DNA from: Coffea arabica
Lineage: Eukaryota > Streptophyta > Magnoliopsida > Gentianales > Rubiaceae
Assembly (NCBI RefSeq): GCF_036785885.1
Contig: NC_092328.1
Location: forward strand, 14,468,111-14,532,110
DNA: 64,000 bases
Direction of reading: 5' to 3'
Below, in pieces: positions 44,372 to 57,410 of this stretch. Under the pieces are notes generated by a model. It saw nothing but the letters and a program-made list of their open reading frames with translations. It made no database searches and was not told the DNA's origin. Position 1 is the stretch's first letter; each line of letters starts with the position of its first letter. Made by a program: the position numbers and the translations under genes.

Positions 44372-45640
44372 TTGTATACCAAATAACAAACCAATTTGTC
44401 ATTACAAATACAAAACGAGCAATAATATATTACAACCAATACTATCAACACTACAGATTATAAATCAAATGAAAATGACATTTTACATTTCTGTTGGTCA
44501 GAAACTTTTACTGAATATCAAATTTTGGTTCAAGACTATTAAAAGGACCGGTTACCTGAGCTGGGTGATGGTGTTTCATGTCTTCTCGAGGTCTACTAAC
44601 AATGTCTTGTTCATTCCTCCAAGATGATGATTGACGAGCCTGATGGTGATGCTGCATCCCCTCAAGTTGAAGAAAGTGGGACTCTCATGATTGTTCAAAT
44701 GAAATGCTGCTTTGTTTTCTCAGCTTATGCAGTCTCATATTTAGTTTAAATTAATGTGGGGATGGAGAATTTCATAAATCCTTGCTATTATTTTAAGGTA
44801 AACATACCGCAGCAACATCCTTATTTTAACCATCAATAAGTTATGACAGATGTAAAAAATTATAGTTACGAAAATTTTAGCTTATGCAGAGTTTATTTTT
44901 TAAAATGCCCATAAATGCAATGACCATCATAAGTGTTATTTCAATGTAGATATATTGGACCCAACTTCTTGAGCCCGCCATCACGAACCTCCCGTACAAG
45001 CTTATGCTTTGCAAAATAACACTTTGCTACCAAATCCCCTTCATATCTTGACTTATACTACAAATTACAACAAAGACATGCAATCAAAATTAACGAAATC
45101 ATAAGCAATCCAATAAAACAAGTTTCTAAAATCTCCCAGGTCCCAATTCGCAGAATAGTTGCTGGAAAATTTGAAGCCTTGAGCTTCTCAGACGAACCAG
45201 AAGCAGCGGCCCCTTTAAGCTCTTTTTTACTTCAACTTGCACCCTTAGGTGAATTAGCTTGAGAAAGCCTCATTTGGATCAATTCCAAAAGGGAAGGGCT
45301 TTTCCTCAGCCTCAATCCCAATGGACTCGGCTAGTTTATCTCCTTATACTGATCCGGCTGTACCACCGGAAAGCCACCCACTTCCCCACTTCCCCACTTC
45401 CCTGCTGCTACAGCCAAACCCCCCTGAAAGTACATCAGAAATTGAACTTTCCAATCATACAGACAAGACCACATCGAATAAAATCAGGAAAAAAAAACCC
45501 AAAATTCACGACTCTCCGTCCACCAAATTTTTGGTGAGGTATTGTCCTTTTCCTTGCTATAATACAGGTGGTAAGAGCGTCAAGCTCTCCCTTTGTCCCC
45601 TAAAGTTGTTGTCGCTAATACCCTTTTTGGTTGTAGTGAA
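44372..45640. other. Spacer between opposed arrays, no gene seen
   Basis: ORFs at 44346-44627 and 45259-45656 have no recognised similarity and no supporting signals. Confidence 0.4.
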
Positions 45641-45647
45641 GGGAGGA

Positions 45648-46130
45648 AAACCATAAAAAACTGGTGTTTTATTGAAAAATATATTTAGTTTTTCATCCGA
45701 TAAATAAATTCATTTATGAAAAAATGGATACTCTGTTCTTATAATAGATGAAAACTATAAAGAGCTTGTGTTTTATTGAAAAACAGGTTCATTTTTATAT
45801 TATTCGATAAATAATATTTTTTTTTTGAAAAATGGGTACTATATTAATATAATGGAGGAAAGTCATAAAGAACTGGTTTTTTATTGAAAAAATAGTTTAT
45901 TTTTATTTTATGCGATAAAAAAATTTGTTTATGGCAAAATGGATACTCTAACCAGCATAAGGGAGGGAAGCCATAAAGAGCTGATGTTTTATTGAGAAAC
46001 GGGTTCATTAAATTATTGTTGTCGATAAATAAATTTTTTTTATCCGATAAATAAATTTGTTTATGGTAAAATGGGTTCACGGTTCTTATAATAGAGGAAA
46101 GGTATAAAGAGTTAGGATTTTATTGAAAAA
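45648..46130 (+). repeat. Array of ~5 units of ~107 bp, plus orientation
   Basis: ccataaa(ga)gctggtgttttattg-type cores near 45650, 45755, 45863, 45969 and 46095, with tatccgataaataaattt between them. It faces the minus-orientation array at 43.4-43.9 kb. Confidence 0.9.
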
Positions 46131-46314
46131 TGGGTTTATTTTTATTGAAAAAAATCCACTTTATATAGTTCGTTGTGACAACCAGGCTTATCCCCACTTT
46201 TGTTTGAGTTTTGATTACAATGGATATAACCTATTCCCTCCAAACCCCAAATTTTGAATTATAACATTCAACCAAAACATGCTCAAACTCTCAGGCTCGG
46301 TCATACAAGGACAA

Positions 46315-46345
46315 CTAGTGTGAATATCCGTGCTACGCACGGTAC
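46315..46345 (-). mobile_element. Helitron 3' terminus
   Basis: On the minus strand the sequence reads hairpin CCGTGC-GTA-GCACGG, nine bases, then CTAG followed by T. A short hairpin a few bases before CTRR with insertion before T is the Helitron 3'-end signature. The element would extend to higher coordinates; its 5' TC end was not located. Confidence 0.65.
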
Positions 46346-48753
46346 TTACATTATTAAAATAAATTAAAAAATTATACCATTTTAATTTCGAAAAAGTTAA
46401 AAAACTTCACCAACATAATTCAAATTTAAGATTTGTCTAACAATAGTTCAAAATATGACAAAAACTGTAAATCATTCAAGAATTGTGTTTTTGCAAAAGA
46501 TGGATGTTAAAGTAATAATAATAATTTATATTAAAAAATGAATGATATATGGATAGAAATAAATGTAATTGCATGTTTTTTTATTTTAAAATGAAATACT
46601 TACCAGTATTATGCATTCGATTTGATAATCTTATATATATATGAATTATGAGAATATATATATGTATGTATATATGTGTGAGCGCGTGAATTAACTACCT
46701 TTGAATTAATTTTTATTTAAAAAATTATTTATTTTTAATGCCTTTATAATTTGTGAATGATTGTGAGAGTAAAATATATTATGACAATAAGATACGTTGA
46801 ATTGTGAAAATTGTAATTTAAACAGGCTCCTATATTTTGGATATTTGACTTTCGTAGTTGCGAATTTCTTAAATTAACGGTTAGTTATTACTCTAAGTGA
46901 TATGGTAAGTGTCAGTAATAAATGTGAGATGTGAATTGGAATTTGCAGATATCATTTTACAGGGGTGGTTATTATCCGTTAGTTAAAGTTTAGGAGTTTG
47001 AATTTTATGGGGTAGTGGAAAAAACATAAGGGAAATGTGGAAAAAATATAAGTATGATTATAGGATTTGTAGGGCCGGTTACATGATTAGTTAAGAGATA
47101 AATATTTTTTAATTAAAAAAATGCAAAATTCTATTCAAATAGCATTCAGACTTTTGATAATTTTTGAAGCTCCTTATCCAAAACCCCCCAGCAATACATT
47201 TAGATATAGATACTAAACGATAGTTATGATAGCGAAATAGTTTTTACCTGATATAACACGTTGTTGCACTTTTACCGATCATTTGATTTATTGTTGAACA
47301 TATTCGCCTAAATAAAATAACACCTAAAATTATGGAAGTAAGTTTCCTATCTAAAATATTAAGTTAAGTGTAATAGATTAGTAACTTTTATACCTCAAAA
47401 GGTAAATTGGAATAAATATTAAACTTAATTTTTAAATAAATAGATTACTACTTGATATCCCAAACTTACATTTAAAAGAGTAAGTTTAGTTCAAATAACA
47501 GTAAGTTTTTATACATAAATAGTAATTCTTACTAATAACATGGCAATAAAAATGATTAAGGATCAAAATTTTCCATTTTTTGGAATGCATGTACAATTTT
47601 TACATTAAAACCTTATCTCAAAGTAGTATTACGAAGTTTATTTCAAATAATGATACGATGTTTTTATTAATGATTAAAACTTAGTACCTTAGTTAGTAAG
47701 CACTCATAATAAACCTTAGTAAGTTTAATTCAAGTAGTAGTAAGTTTTTATACATAAATAGTAATTATTACTGATAACATGGCAAATTTTATTAATAATC
47801 AAATAAATAGTAAGTTTATTTTCATGGTTTTAATTTTAGCAAATGATACCTTGGAAATAAAAAAAGTGCAAAATTAGACTTCAGAATCTTTAACTTATGT
47901 ATTTGGTTCTATATGACTTACTCTTATCCTTTTTTATTGCCCATAATGATAGATAATGTAATTAGAGTTTGAGATGATTGTTAGGCAACTTCAAATGGAC
48001 ATGTCTAATATATTTGGCTAAAGAAGTTAATAATATTTTGTTGATTTGACTAGCTAAAACAGTTGCAGTTTTCAAAGGAATGCATTTGGTGGTGGAAGTT
48101 AGTATTGAGGCTTTTAGCTTAGAGTGTCACTATACAAAATATTATTAGAAAATTCTATTTTCAATAAGAAGACATAATTGCAATCAAACAAATTGTTGAA
48201 TTTGAATTTGCATATGTAGATTTACAAATATGGCAATTCATGTTTTTATTTAAACTTGCTATACATATTCTATAACTACTTGGTTAGATAATGTTTTCAT
48301 CTATTTGTAATGCTATTAGACATGATTTAAATGGATGGATTAACTCGCTATTTCTCTCAAAAAAGAAAGAAAAATATGCAAGTTTGTATTTTTTTGATTG
48401 ATGTTGAAGCTGGTCACAGGTTTTTGTGCCTTTCTATATTTTTTCTAATTATTAAAATTTTTGAAACATTATGACAACTGTTTATTTAATTACAATTAAA
48501 ACTATGCTGCTCTTAAACCCATCATGCACTCATAATGGATTTGCTTTGTTTTCTTTTTTGGTATCATTACGTACACATAATGTTGGTTACAAATCCTTTT
48601 TCCAAATCACAATAAATTGGGGTTAACATTACCGTCTGAAAGTTCTTTTCACAGCAAATTTTAATTGTTTTTATACTTAATATTTTTCCTATATTTCTAT
48701 TCATTGTGCACTAAAACTGCCGGTGGTATGTATTTAACAAATGTTCTAGAGGG
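46346..48753. other. AT-rich non-coding stretch, probable Helitron body
   Basis: About 2.4 kb without a credible ORF. It lies between two Helitron-like hairpin ends of the same orientation, so it may be a non-autonomous Helitron or two overlapping ones. No Rep/helicase coding sequence. Confidence 0.45.
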
Positions 48754-48783
48754 CCGTGCCTGTGCGTTGCACAGCCCGTGTCA
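48754..48783 (-). mobile_element. Second Helitron-like 3' end candidate
   Basis: Minus strand: hairpin CTGTGC-AAC-GCACAG, ten bases, then CTAG. The following base is A and not T, so the insertion-site rule is not met. Confidence 0.35.
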
Positions 48784-49602
48784 ACATAGTGTCATTGCAG
48801 TTCTGGCAACCCGTATTCGTTTATCGTCCGGACCATCCATTACGGGTGCTTTTCAATTTGCCCCTGTTCCTAACTTGGGGTTGCGGTTTCTGTTTATAAA
48901 TTCAAATTATTTCATGGCAATCTGATCCAAATTTCCCCCTCGCTATAATGAAACGTTCGGAGACATTTCATTGCTTACGACGCGCAGGTTGGCCACAACA
49001 CTGTTTCCTTAGTCGTCCAAGTAAAACTGAGAAGGGTATGTATGTCAAGGCCAATGAAATCATGCATAGCACACGCGCCGACCGTCACTGTAACACATTT
49101 TTCCCAATTTGCAACCCTAATTACCAGGTACAAGCCCATTGCACGCCCAACCTGGCGACAGCCGTCCAAAATGTCTAACAATTCAAATTTCTCGCGAAGA
49201 AAGACGCCTACGCACCTACAAGGCCGCAACACTTAACGGCAAAGCTGTTCATAATCGCGGGTGGGGTGACAGGGATTTTGTGATAACTAGAGCTGCGCCA
49301 TCACAATATTCGGAATAAAATCCAACTCCAAAAAAGCCGTGCGATGGGCAGGCTCCATCGGTACCGTCCACCGGCTGATGAAGAACACTCGCAAGAACTG
49401 CTGCTTGATCGGAAAACCCACATATCACACATTTTCCTTGCACAGGGGGTACATGTTGCAGAATCAATGTCGACAATTACTTGTGCTTATTTTGCCCTAA
49501 GCCCTCATTTGGTTTATACTTATATATAACTGCCTGAATTGGTTCTACATTAATGCACAGGAAGTCTATTCAATTTATCCTAGAGGGTCGTCAGTCGAAG
49601 TT

Positions 49603-51581
49603 ATGGAGTGGTGGAAGAGGCTGCCTCGTAAGGTGGCCGCGAAAGTTGTTACTGCTGGGTTTGGGGATTTTCTGAGCCACTTGCCCGTGGCCGATAGAGA
49701 TAGGAAGTTGCCTGTCGCACTTGCGGAGCGATGGTGGGACTCAACAAACTCGTTCCACTTGCCTTTCGGAGAGATGACACTGACACCCTTGGACTTCACC
49801 TGTATAACCGGTGTTGCAGTGGGCGGGTTGGCCATTCCGTGGGATTACAATGTTAGGGAAAATGCCAATTACATCAACGAGCAATTGGGTTGGGTGCCAG
49901 CTTTTGCTTCTGCCGGTGCCATCAGAGTTACCGATATATTGTCATTCTACAAAGACAAGGCCATTGACGAGAACGACGACGTCCAGCTGGCACATCTAAC
50001 TAGAGCTTTCTTTCTCTACATGCTTGGCCGCACTTTACTTAGCAACACGGCCGAAACAATTCACCTGTGCTGTCTGCCTGCGCTGGAGGACGTAGATCGT
50101 ATAGGGGATTATAACTGGGGAGGGGCGGGGATGGCAACCTTGTACAGATTTATGTCCGCCGTCTCCCGACGCCGGACGAAAAGCCTTGGCGGCTACAGCT
50201 TCGTTTGGGAGGTAAGTCCAGAATTGCCTTCACTCTGTGTCAATTCGACATTACCCTGTTCCGTTAAATAAACTTTTCAGGCAGTTAGTGTTCATCTCCA
50301 ACGCTGGATATAATTTGTACAACCTCGTGTAGGTGTGGGCTTATGAAATTCTTCAGTTAAGCCCGTATAAACTGAAACAGGACGAGAGGGACGTATTGCC
50401 CAAAATGTGGCGATGGCGCTCGTGTAATAGAGCCAGCCGACAATCACCGTCTACGGTCGAACATTTTCGCCGCGCAATTGACACCATTAACCCGGACAAC
50501 GTTAGTTCCCGTACTTACGACATCTTACATTTTCTACCGCCTACGTGTTAACAGTTGTTATGAATTTGTTCCGCCTGTTCAACAAACCAATGTTACATCG
50601 CTTGTTAATTGTGTGTCATAGGTCAACTGGCTACCCTTCCCTGCAATGTCATTGCCTAGTCGGTATCTCAAATCCAAGGAACTAACTGCAACGAGATTGC
50701 TTTTGGATGGCCCCATGGGACGATTTTACTACCTGGGCGAGAGGGTTATTAGGCAGGTGTATGTGCAAAGCAACCTCCCCATCGGCCATCAGATATGTAC
50801 AGCGCTGATACAATTTCGGGAAACACGCTACATAATGTGCTTCATGGACTGCCAATTGCAAGCCTATACCCAAATCCCCCTCCATATGCTACGTATGACG
50901 AGTTTGTGCGCAGCAGGCTAATGAAACCAATGACTTCCTCCACGTTGCCACCCAGTGGGAAGGAGTGCGTAATTCATATATGTGACCAGTTGCCACTAAG
51001 TGAGGCTACAACACCGTCACTGAAACATCCAATTAATTACCCTCCCTGGTCTGTGTTGTGCATACAAACTGATGGATCACTGCAGCAGGAGGGCATTCAC
51101 AGAGTTGGTGGCGATGTAATAGGGTTGCCTCTTCCATGTGCTGTTGGTGATGTGGTATGGCATTCTTCGCCCTGTACTTCACTCGCCATTTAATTTTAGC
51201 AATTTGTGTAAAATTAATACAGCCATCTGTCTTGTTTCCGCTTAGGTGCCTAGACACTGGTACGAGGACCTGCTTGTTCAGTGCATGGGCCTCAGAAAGA
51301 AAGTCTTAGAAAAAAGTGCAGAAATATTTCGTTTGGCATCCAATGTGTCGGCCAACTCACAAGTGGTGGACCAAAGGCTACATCAAATACAGGTAATTTT
51401 GGAAAGTGCATTGAAGCTCCAAAAAGGGGCAGGGAAACGCTGCCTTCGCGGTGGAATTGGTGGCTGGGAATCCTGTCTTTCTAAGCGTCCGAACACAAGT
51501 GCTGGGACGGAGACATTTACGGAAGACCTTGGTAGAGGCAAAGCTCACGAATGTCAGGGAATTCATAATGCCAAAGACTGA
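49603..51581 (+). CDS. Plant mobile domain (MAIN-like) protein, with a frame change
   Basis: Plant mobile domain proteins include the MAIN/MAIL1 genes of meristem maintenance and many transposon-borne copies. Exon 1 (49603-50211) reads GFGDFLSHLP, ALAERWWDSTNSFHLPFGE, TPLDFTCITGVAVGG and ends SFVWE at a good donor. Exons 2 (50333-50500: VWAYEILQL) and 3 (from 50622: VNWLPF, YYLGERVIRQV) follow in phase 0. Near 50860 the recognisable sequence passes into another frame (PPPYATYDEFVRSRLMKPM), so there is an indel or an unrecognised intron. A further exon 51246-51392 (VPRHWYEDLLVQC) and its read-through end at 51581. Likely a transposon-associated copy; function doubtful because of the frame change. 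Confidence 0.7.
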
Positions 51582-53615
51582 GCACCCATGGCCTATAACC
51601 GCAAACAAGGTTGTGTAGCCGGAGGAATGAGCATGCAAACTAGTTGGGAGTCCCCAGCAACAAAGCCGAGCTGTGAGCAATCGCCACGTCTGTTGTGTAC
51701 TTCTAATACAATTTAAAATTTGAACACCCAGCACGGAAAATGTTAACAGTTCACAGATAATTGGTAACGTTGAACTTGTTTCTCTAAATTTGTACTGTTT
51801 CACTGCTTCGATAGAAAATTTGTCACCGTCAATTTCCCACAACTAATTTATAGTCCTGTTCTTATTTTTCGTCTATCCAAGATTGTTCTTCACCTGCAAT
51901 TGAAGTTTGCAGTGAAATATTTACAACAAAACAATTTAAATGCAAGTTGTTGTTACTATAAATCTATCATACTTACTGCATTACATTTTTCGGACTTATT
52001 TATATCATGACAGAAAAGCCTTTTGTATGAATGCAACTCCAACATTATATCATGAGTTCAAGTTTCCACACAGTTGTACAGTAATTAGTGTGTTCTACCT
52101 TCCACACAGTTGTACAGTAATTAGTGTGAGGGAGGCTGACGAAGCATTGCTACCTAAGTGGATTGTTCCAACAGGGTATACCAATTTTTGTTTAACTATG
52201 TCACCAAAAAAGCATCAGAGGTATCAAAGTTGTTCGGATGGAGTGTCAGTAAACATGTGGAATTTTTTCTACATGTTAATAGCAATTTAGATTACGAACA
52301 TGACGCGGACATTGCATAATTGTTATAATAAGAAATTCATTAATCGTGTGCCAACAAGTTACGTAAAATAGTAAACTCCAATGGAAATGTACAAATGATG
52401 TAAAAAATATTAATCGTAACTGATAGTTATTGGCTAATTAAATATATTAGTACAAATGTATTCTTAAACTTATTCGAACTAATTAATAATTTCTATTAGT
52501 AGATATGTATAATTATTAGTATAATTCATAATATTAATTATATTGCATAAGTTAATATACATATATAATACATATATAATACCATTGTCATTGGTGCACT
52601 GAAGAGACGCATAAGCATTGTGAGCAATGAAAATAGATGGGGAGAAACAAAAGTTACTGTTCCTACACCAGAATGGAACGATGGGCAAAACAAAAGGCGT
52701 TGGGCCTTACGGTCATTGGTTAGGATAGCAAGGAGACGAAGAAACAGCCCATATTGTAAAAGCAATTTATAGCAGCAGTGTAAGGCACCAGTTTACAAAG
52801 CCTGGGCAACTGAAGATGATTCCCAAGTAGCCACTTCGGAAAACGTCTATCCCACGAAGAGATTTTGCGCAACATACGCTTCCACTTAATTTCCTATTTA
52901 CAAAAAAGGACCGTAATACACAATTTGTCAACTACTTACTCTCTCCTATTAACCAAGTGCAGCAGCACTATTTGCTACAACAGTGCTTACGACGCAACCA
53001 TGACAGTCATGCATCTTGTGATCCTTCTGTGCATGACGCCTTCGGTGGAACTACAGTGACTTACCCATCTAGACATAGCTAGCAACCTTCAATACTCTTG
53101 CACCTCTACTCACCAAAACCTGCCTTATTTATTGCGTAACTGCAAACCGAACCATCAAAACAGTTGTGCCTCATCTTTCTCCTGGACTTCTTTGTTGGTC
53201 ACCTGTGTCCCTTCCACCGCTACCGCATGCTTGTGGTGCAAATGCTTGTCCTCTCCATTCGCCTGAGTCGCTCCACCCCGTACCAATTTCAATTGATTTT
53301 TCTAGCGATTCATCCAAACAATTTTCCATATGATCATCATGAACTGCTGTGTTGTGCGAATTCTTTTTGTATGGGCATGTTCGTTGGTTGTGGCCTGCCT
53401 GCAATCTTCAACCCATATATCACATGTCAAATCATTTGTGACTGCAAGTAACCACGTCAACTAAGCACATTGCTAACATTACACCACTTCAACTTTCTTG
53501 CACTGCCAATAACTTTGTATACTTTGTATGCACTTTCAATTATGTGTTTATTTGCTACTGTTCAAAAATACCCACATAATAATTATTACCTTCACTGTCC
53601 ACTTCATGTATTTTA
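51582..53615. other. Spacer, no gene seen
   Basis: AT-rich. A ~38-bp near-tandem repeat (cacacagttgtacagtaatt) lies at 52067-52128. Short ORFs around 53164-53451 are unrecognised. Confidence 0.45.
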
Positions 53616-55916
53616 TCAATTAACAAATTGCTTATAACTACGTATGCATTTTCGATAGTACCTGCAATGACCACACTTTCTTTTCTTCTTTGATTCTGCA
53701 TGCTTGTGATCACCTTTACACCGGGACACCCTGGGATCTAACAGCCCGAATGTTCTTCTACTTCTATCGTTCATCACTCTTGAATCCATTGCAAATCCGT
53801 CTCCCCCATATCCACTTTCAATCCACTTCTCCTTTAGGTCCACAGAATGCTTGTCAAACATCTGCTGCAGATCATTAAACGCATCATCCATGTAGGATGC
53901 ATAGTAACACATACTATTACAACTCGACTTTAAAGTGCCATATCTGGCCATTTGTGTCAGCTGTTCGTCTGCAACAAATGCTTTCATTCCATTATTAGTA
54001 CTGTAAACTCCCTTTGTCCACCGCTTCGAAATGCATGCTTCTGGGATCCTGTTCATTCCTTCTACCACCATCACACGAAACATGTGAGCACAAGGAATCC
54101 CCTTTGACTCGAATTTCATGCAAGAGCAGATTAGCTTCTCCATTGACCTATCATAAACCACCCTCCAACTAATTTCGTGTCCACCATATTTCGAGTAATA
54201 ATATGTACGACTCCCTCCATCCTCGCTCCAGCCCTCAGAAATTAGAAGTCCCTGCCTGTTCAAATGCTTCCTCACCATGAAGAACACATTCCTTGTAAAC
54301 ACCTCCGCTGTGCTCCCCTCTAATTCGGGCAGGATTGTGGTTAAGACTGGTTTTGTGTTTTCGCTTGTGTGAACTGCTTTGCTCTCAGTATGTCGAAGCC
54401 ATGCTATTGCCGAATCAAAACTTCTAATGAATTCATATAGTCGCATTTTTTCATTCAAGTACTCATTCAAAAACGCATTCATTTTCTCACACCTTTGAGT
54501 GCTTCTCATACCTGCAAAAAAATGACCGCGTAAATAGGCCTCTGCCCATAACCTTCTCCTACGGTACAACTTCTTCACCCACTCATTCTCTACCACCCCA
54601 CATTCATTAACTAACCTAGCCCAGCGATCCTCAAACTCAAGAGTGCTAAACTTTCTCGCCATCAGGTCATACAACCTGTTATTAAACTCCTCGCAGCGAA
54701 TATTACTCCGTGCATTCCTATGCAAGTGCCACGAACATAGCCTGTGACAAGCATCCGGGAGAAGATTCTTTATCGCTCTTCGCATTGCACTGTCCCCATC
54801 TGTCATCACTGCTACTGGCTTTCTACCTTTCATAGCCTCTACAAATGTACTTAGCACCCATTCATATGTTTCAATCCTCTCATCTGATAACAGTGCACAG
54901 CCGAAAATAGTACTGTTCAAATGGTTGTTTACCCCTGCAAGTACAACTAGTGGCTTGCGGTATTTATTTGTTTTGTATGTTGTATCAAACACCAATACAT
55001 CTCCAAATACACTGAAGTCCACACGAGATTTAGAATCTGCCCAAAACAACCTTGCCAATCTTCCTTCGTTATCTACATGATATTTATAAAAGAACATGTC
55101 ATCGGCATCCTTCTTCGCTGCCAAGAACCCAAGTGCCCCTTCTGCATCGCCATTAAAAATATCTTTTCTACGTTCCTCGTCCATTCGGTTATACAGATCC
55201 TTAATGCAAAATCCCACGTTACTATACCCTCCGGCTTTGATAACAAAATGTTTCATTATCTAGCATATTCTGGCCCCAACCAACTTTAGACTTTTTGCCT
55301 GCGCATATTCTGCATCGCTCACTTTTCTATGCGACCTAAGGTGTTGCACACTTGCCTCTGATGCCAGCGGGTGATTGTGCTCCATAATGAAACGTGTCAC
55401 CACATATTTTACCGATTATGTGTCATATTTCACGCGAAAGCAAGCCCCACACCCGGTCCTTGTGATTGCTTTTGCTTCTCTTTTCCGGTCTTCATAATTA
55501 AATCACTTTTCATTCCTATAACCTTCACAGCAACATACCCATTTTCTAAATCTTGAAATGCCATCTTCATCTCGTTTGGCATTACTTTTACGAATCCCAA
55601 ATCCGCTTAGTTTCGTATACAAATTATAAAATTCCCCAGCTTCTTCTTCCGTGTCAAATGTTAATTTCATTACGTCATCCACGCCTATTGCGCCCACCAA
55701 TTCATCTGCCTCCTCATCTTCGTGTCCTCCTATTGAACCACCGCTTTCTTCACTGCATGTGTCTCGGTCACACTCAGGTTCTTGGTTAAGGTCAAATGAC
55801 ATTAACCTGCCGCAACCATCCATCCCCATTTTTCCCTTCTCTGTTTCCTGCACCATGTCATGAGTTTTAAGCACCCCATCCTGCCCCATACTTACAACCC
55901 CTGTGTGGTTGTTCAA
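53616..55916 (-). pseudogene. FAR1/FRS-type MULE transposase, broken by three in-frame stops
   Basis: FRS proteins are domesticated or mobile Mutator-type transposases. One reading frame (767 codons) spans the region without frameshift. The FAR1 DNA-binding domain reads FDTEEEAGEFYNLYTKLSGF, then RKREAKAITRTGCGACF and FIMEHNHPL. The MULE transposase domain follows, with VLVFDTTY (first Asp), MTDGDSAMRRAI (second Asp) and STQRCEKMNAF (Glu). A SWIM zinc finger CSC...CAH and a basic Cys-rich tail complete it. Stops TGA (55503-55505), TAA (about 55429) and TAG (about 55260) all fall in or just after the FAR1 domain. The last 546 codons are open from an internal ATG (55256), so a truncated transposase without its DNA-binding domain could still be made. 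Confidence 0.9.
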
Positions 55917-57000
55917 TGCTTTTTCTAACCATGGTCGCTACACATTTTTTTTTCAGCCTCCCCATATGCTTTCGTTTGTAACATAAATACTGATCGTCTA
56001 CTAATGGAACAAAACATATATACACGATCATTTCACTTAACAAACCATACTTTACCTCACAACTTTCACAAAATGCAGACGATAAACATTACTCTAACAT
56101 TCATATACACAGTTTTTATAAGTGTGGCTGATGCAATTATATCAACCTTTAGCACAAAATACCACTATCGACATGCATTTTCATTAACACCAACAAACTC
56201 AACCTCTACTGTGTGTTTCTTTAATTCTTTTCACATAACCATGCGCAATGCAGTATGGGGGCCATTATCGATGTCCACACGGCCATCCAAATCACTCTAT
56301 TTTAAGACTTTAGTCCTGTTACAACGTCTTCTTCACGTCTTCACTCATTTCTGCTTAATTTCCTTTACACTATTTAATACAAATTAGAGGACCAACATTT
56401 CCTACGTACGTACACAAAGCTCCGTGCACAAATAAACTGCGATAATTTCCCGGTTTCGTTACATCTTCGTTCGAAGACGCAGGGTCTTACACCCCGTACT
56501 TCGTATTCCTTATTCCTCTATCATTGCCTCTTACAAGAACTGTAGAAATCACCCTAGTAGACGTACAGGTGTTTTACTCGTTATTTTACTCCATTTTTCA
56601 AAGTTATGGAAAAACTCAAAAAAGTACTCACCTTTGATTTCTCTGCTTCTGTTCCACGCCGCTGCATTCTATCACCACAGCTTCGCAAGGGCTTTCCTCA
56701 GATATATCTACCGTCACCGCCTGCGCCTAAATTTACGCCAGTAGACACCACCTCTGTCTATTCCGCCTTGACTTCTTCTTTACCAAATTTTTGCCTTCGA
56801 TTCCGACGTCACCACCTGTCTTCAAACACACGCATCACTGCGGGCCCCAACATGGCTGTGTGTTTAGTACCTTATACGCTTCCTCTTCGGTGGCCCCAGC
56901 ATGGCTTTGTTTAGTACTGCTTTCTCTTTTTCTTCGATGTTTTATACAACAGAACCGACACCGGCTGTTAATTTTTATGCTTTCCGATCAACAATTTTGT
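55917..57000. other. Spacer, no gene seen
   Basis: Would be the 5' flank of the FRS pseudogene. ORFs at 56004-56387 and 56606-56914 are unrecognised. Confidence 0.45.
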
Positions 57001-57029
57001 ATTCTACGAAATTGGGTTCTCCTGAACGT

Positions 57030-57410
57030 CTGATGGACGAAAGCCGTAAACAGCAGGTCGTTTATAAGACAACCGTTTTAACTAAATTTTATCCCATTAC
57101 CCAACATTTGTATTTAAGGCACGTTGGGTACTCTGTCACTGTAATGGTTGAAAGGCACAAAGAGCTGGTCTTTTACTCACCAACGGGTTTAATTTCTTTT
57201 TATCCGATAAATCAGTCTGTCTTTATGCCACCTTCGGTATTATGTTGTTGTAATGGAAGAGAGCCAAGGGGAGCTGAAACTTTTAAACTGGGACACACGT
57301 TTGAATATAAGATTGACCAATCCAAAATGGATTTAATCTTTAGTTGTAGTGCAGGAAAGCCATAAAGAGTTGGCTATTTATTCTAAAATGCATTCCAATA
57401 TGAGTACTGT
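57030..57410 (+). repeat. ~4 diverged units of the ~107-bp repeat
   Basis: Cores near 57045, 57150, 57258 and 57362 (ggcacaaagagctggtcttt is the clearest). The overlapping 154-codon ORF is produced by the repeat. Confidence 0.8.

Noticed and set aside
45259..45656. ORFs of 92 and 111 aa, Pro/Ser-rich
   Set aside because: Two overlapping frames of similar length over the same DNA, no motif, directly before a repeat array.
48665..49236. Small ORFs of 64-86 aa upstream of the plant-mobile-domain gene
   Set aside because: No recognisable domain; both strands open by chance.
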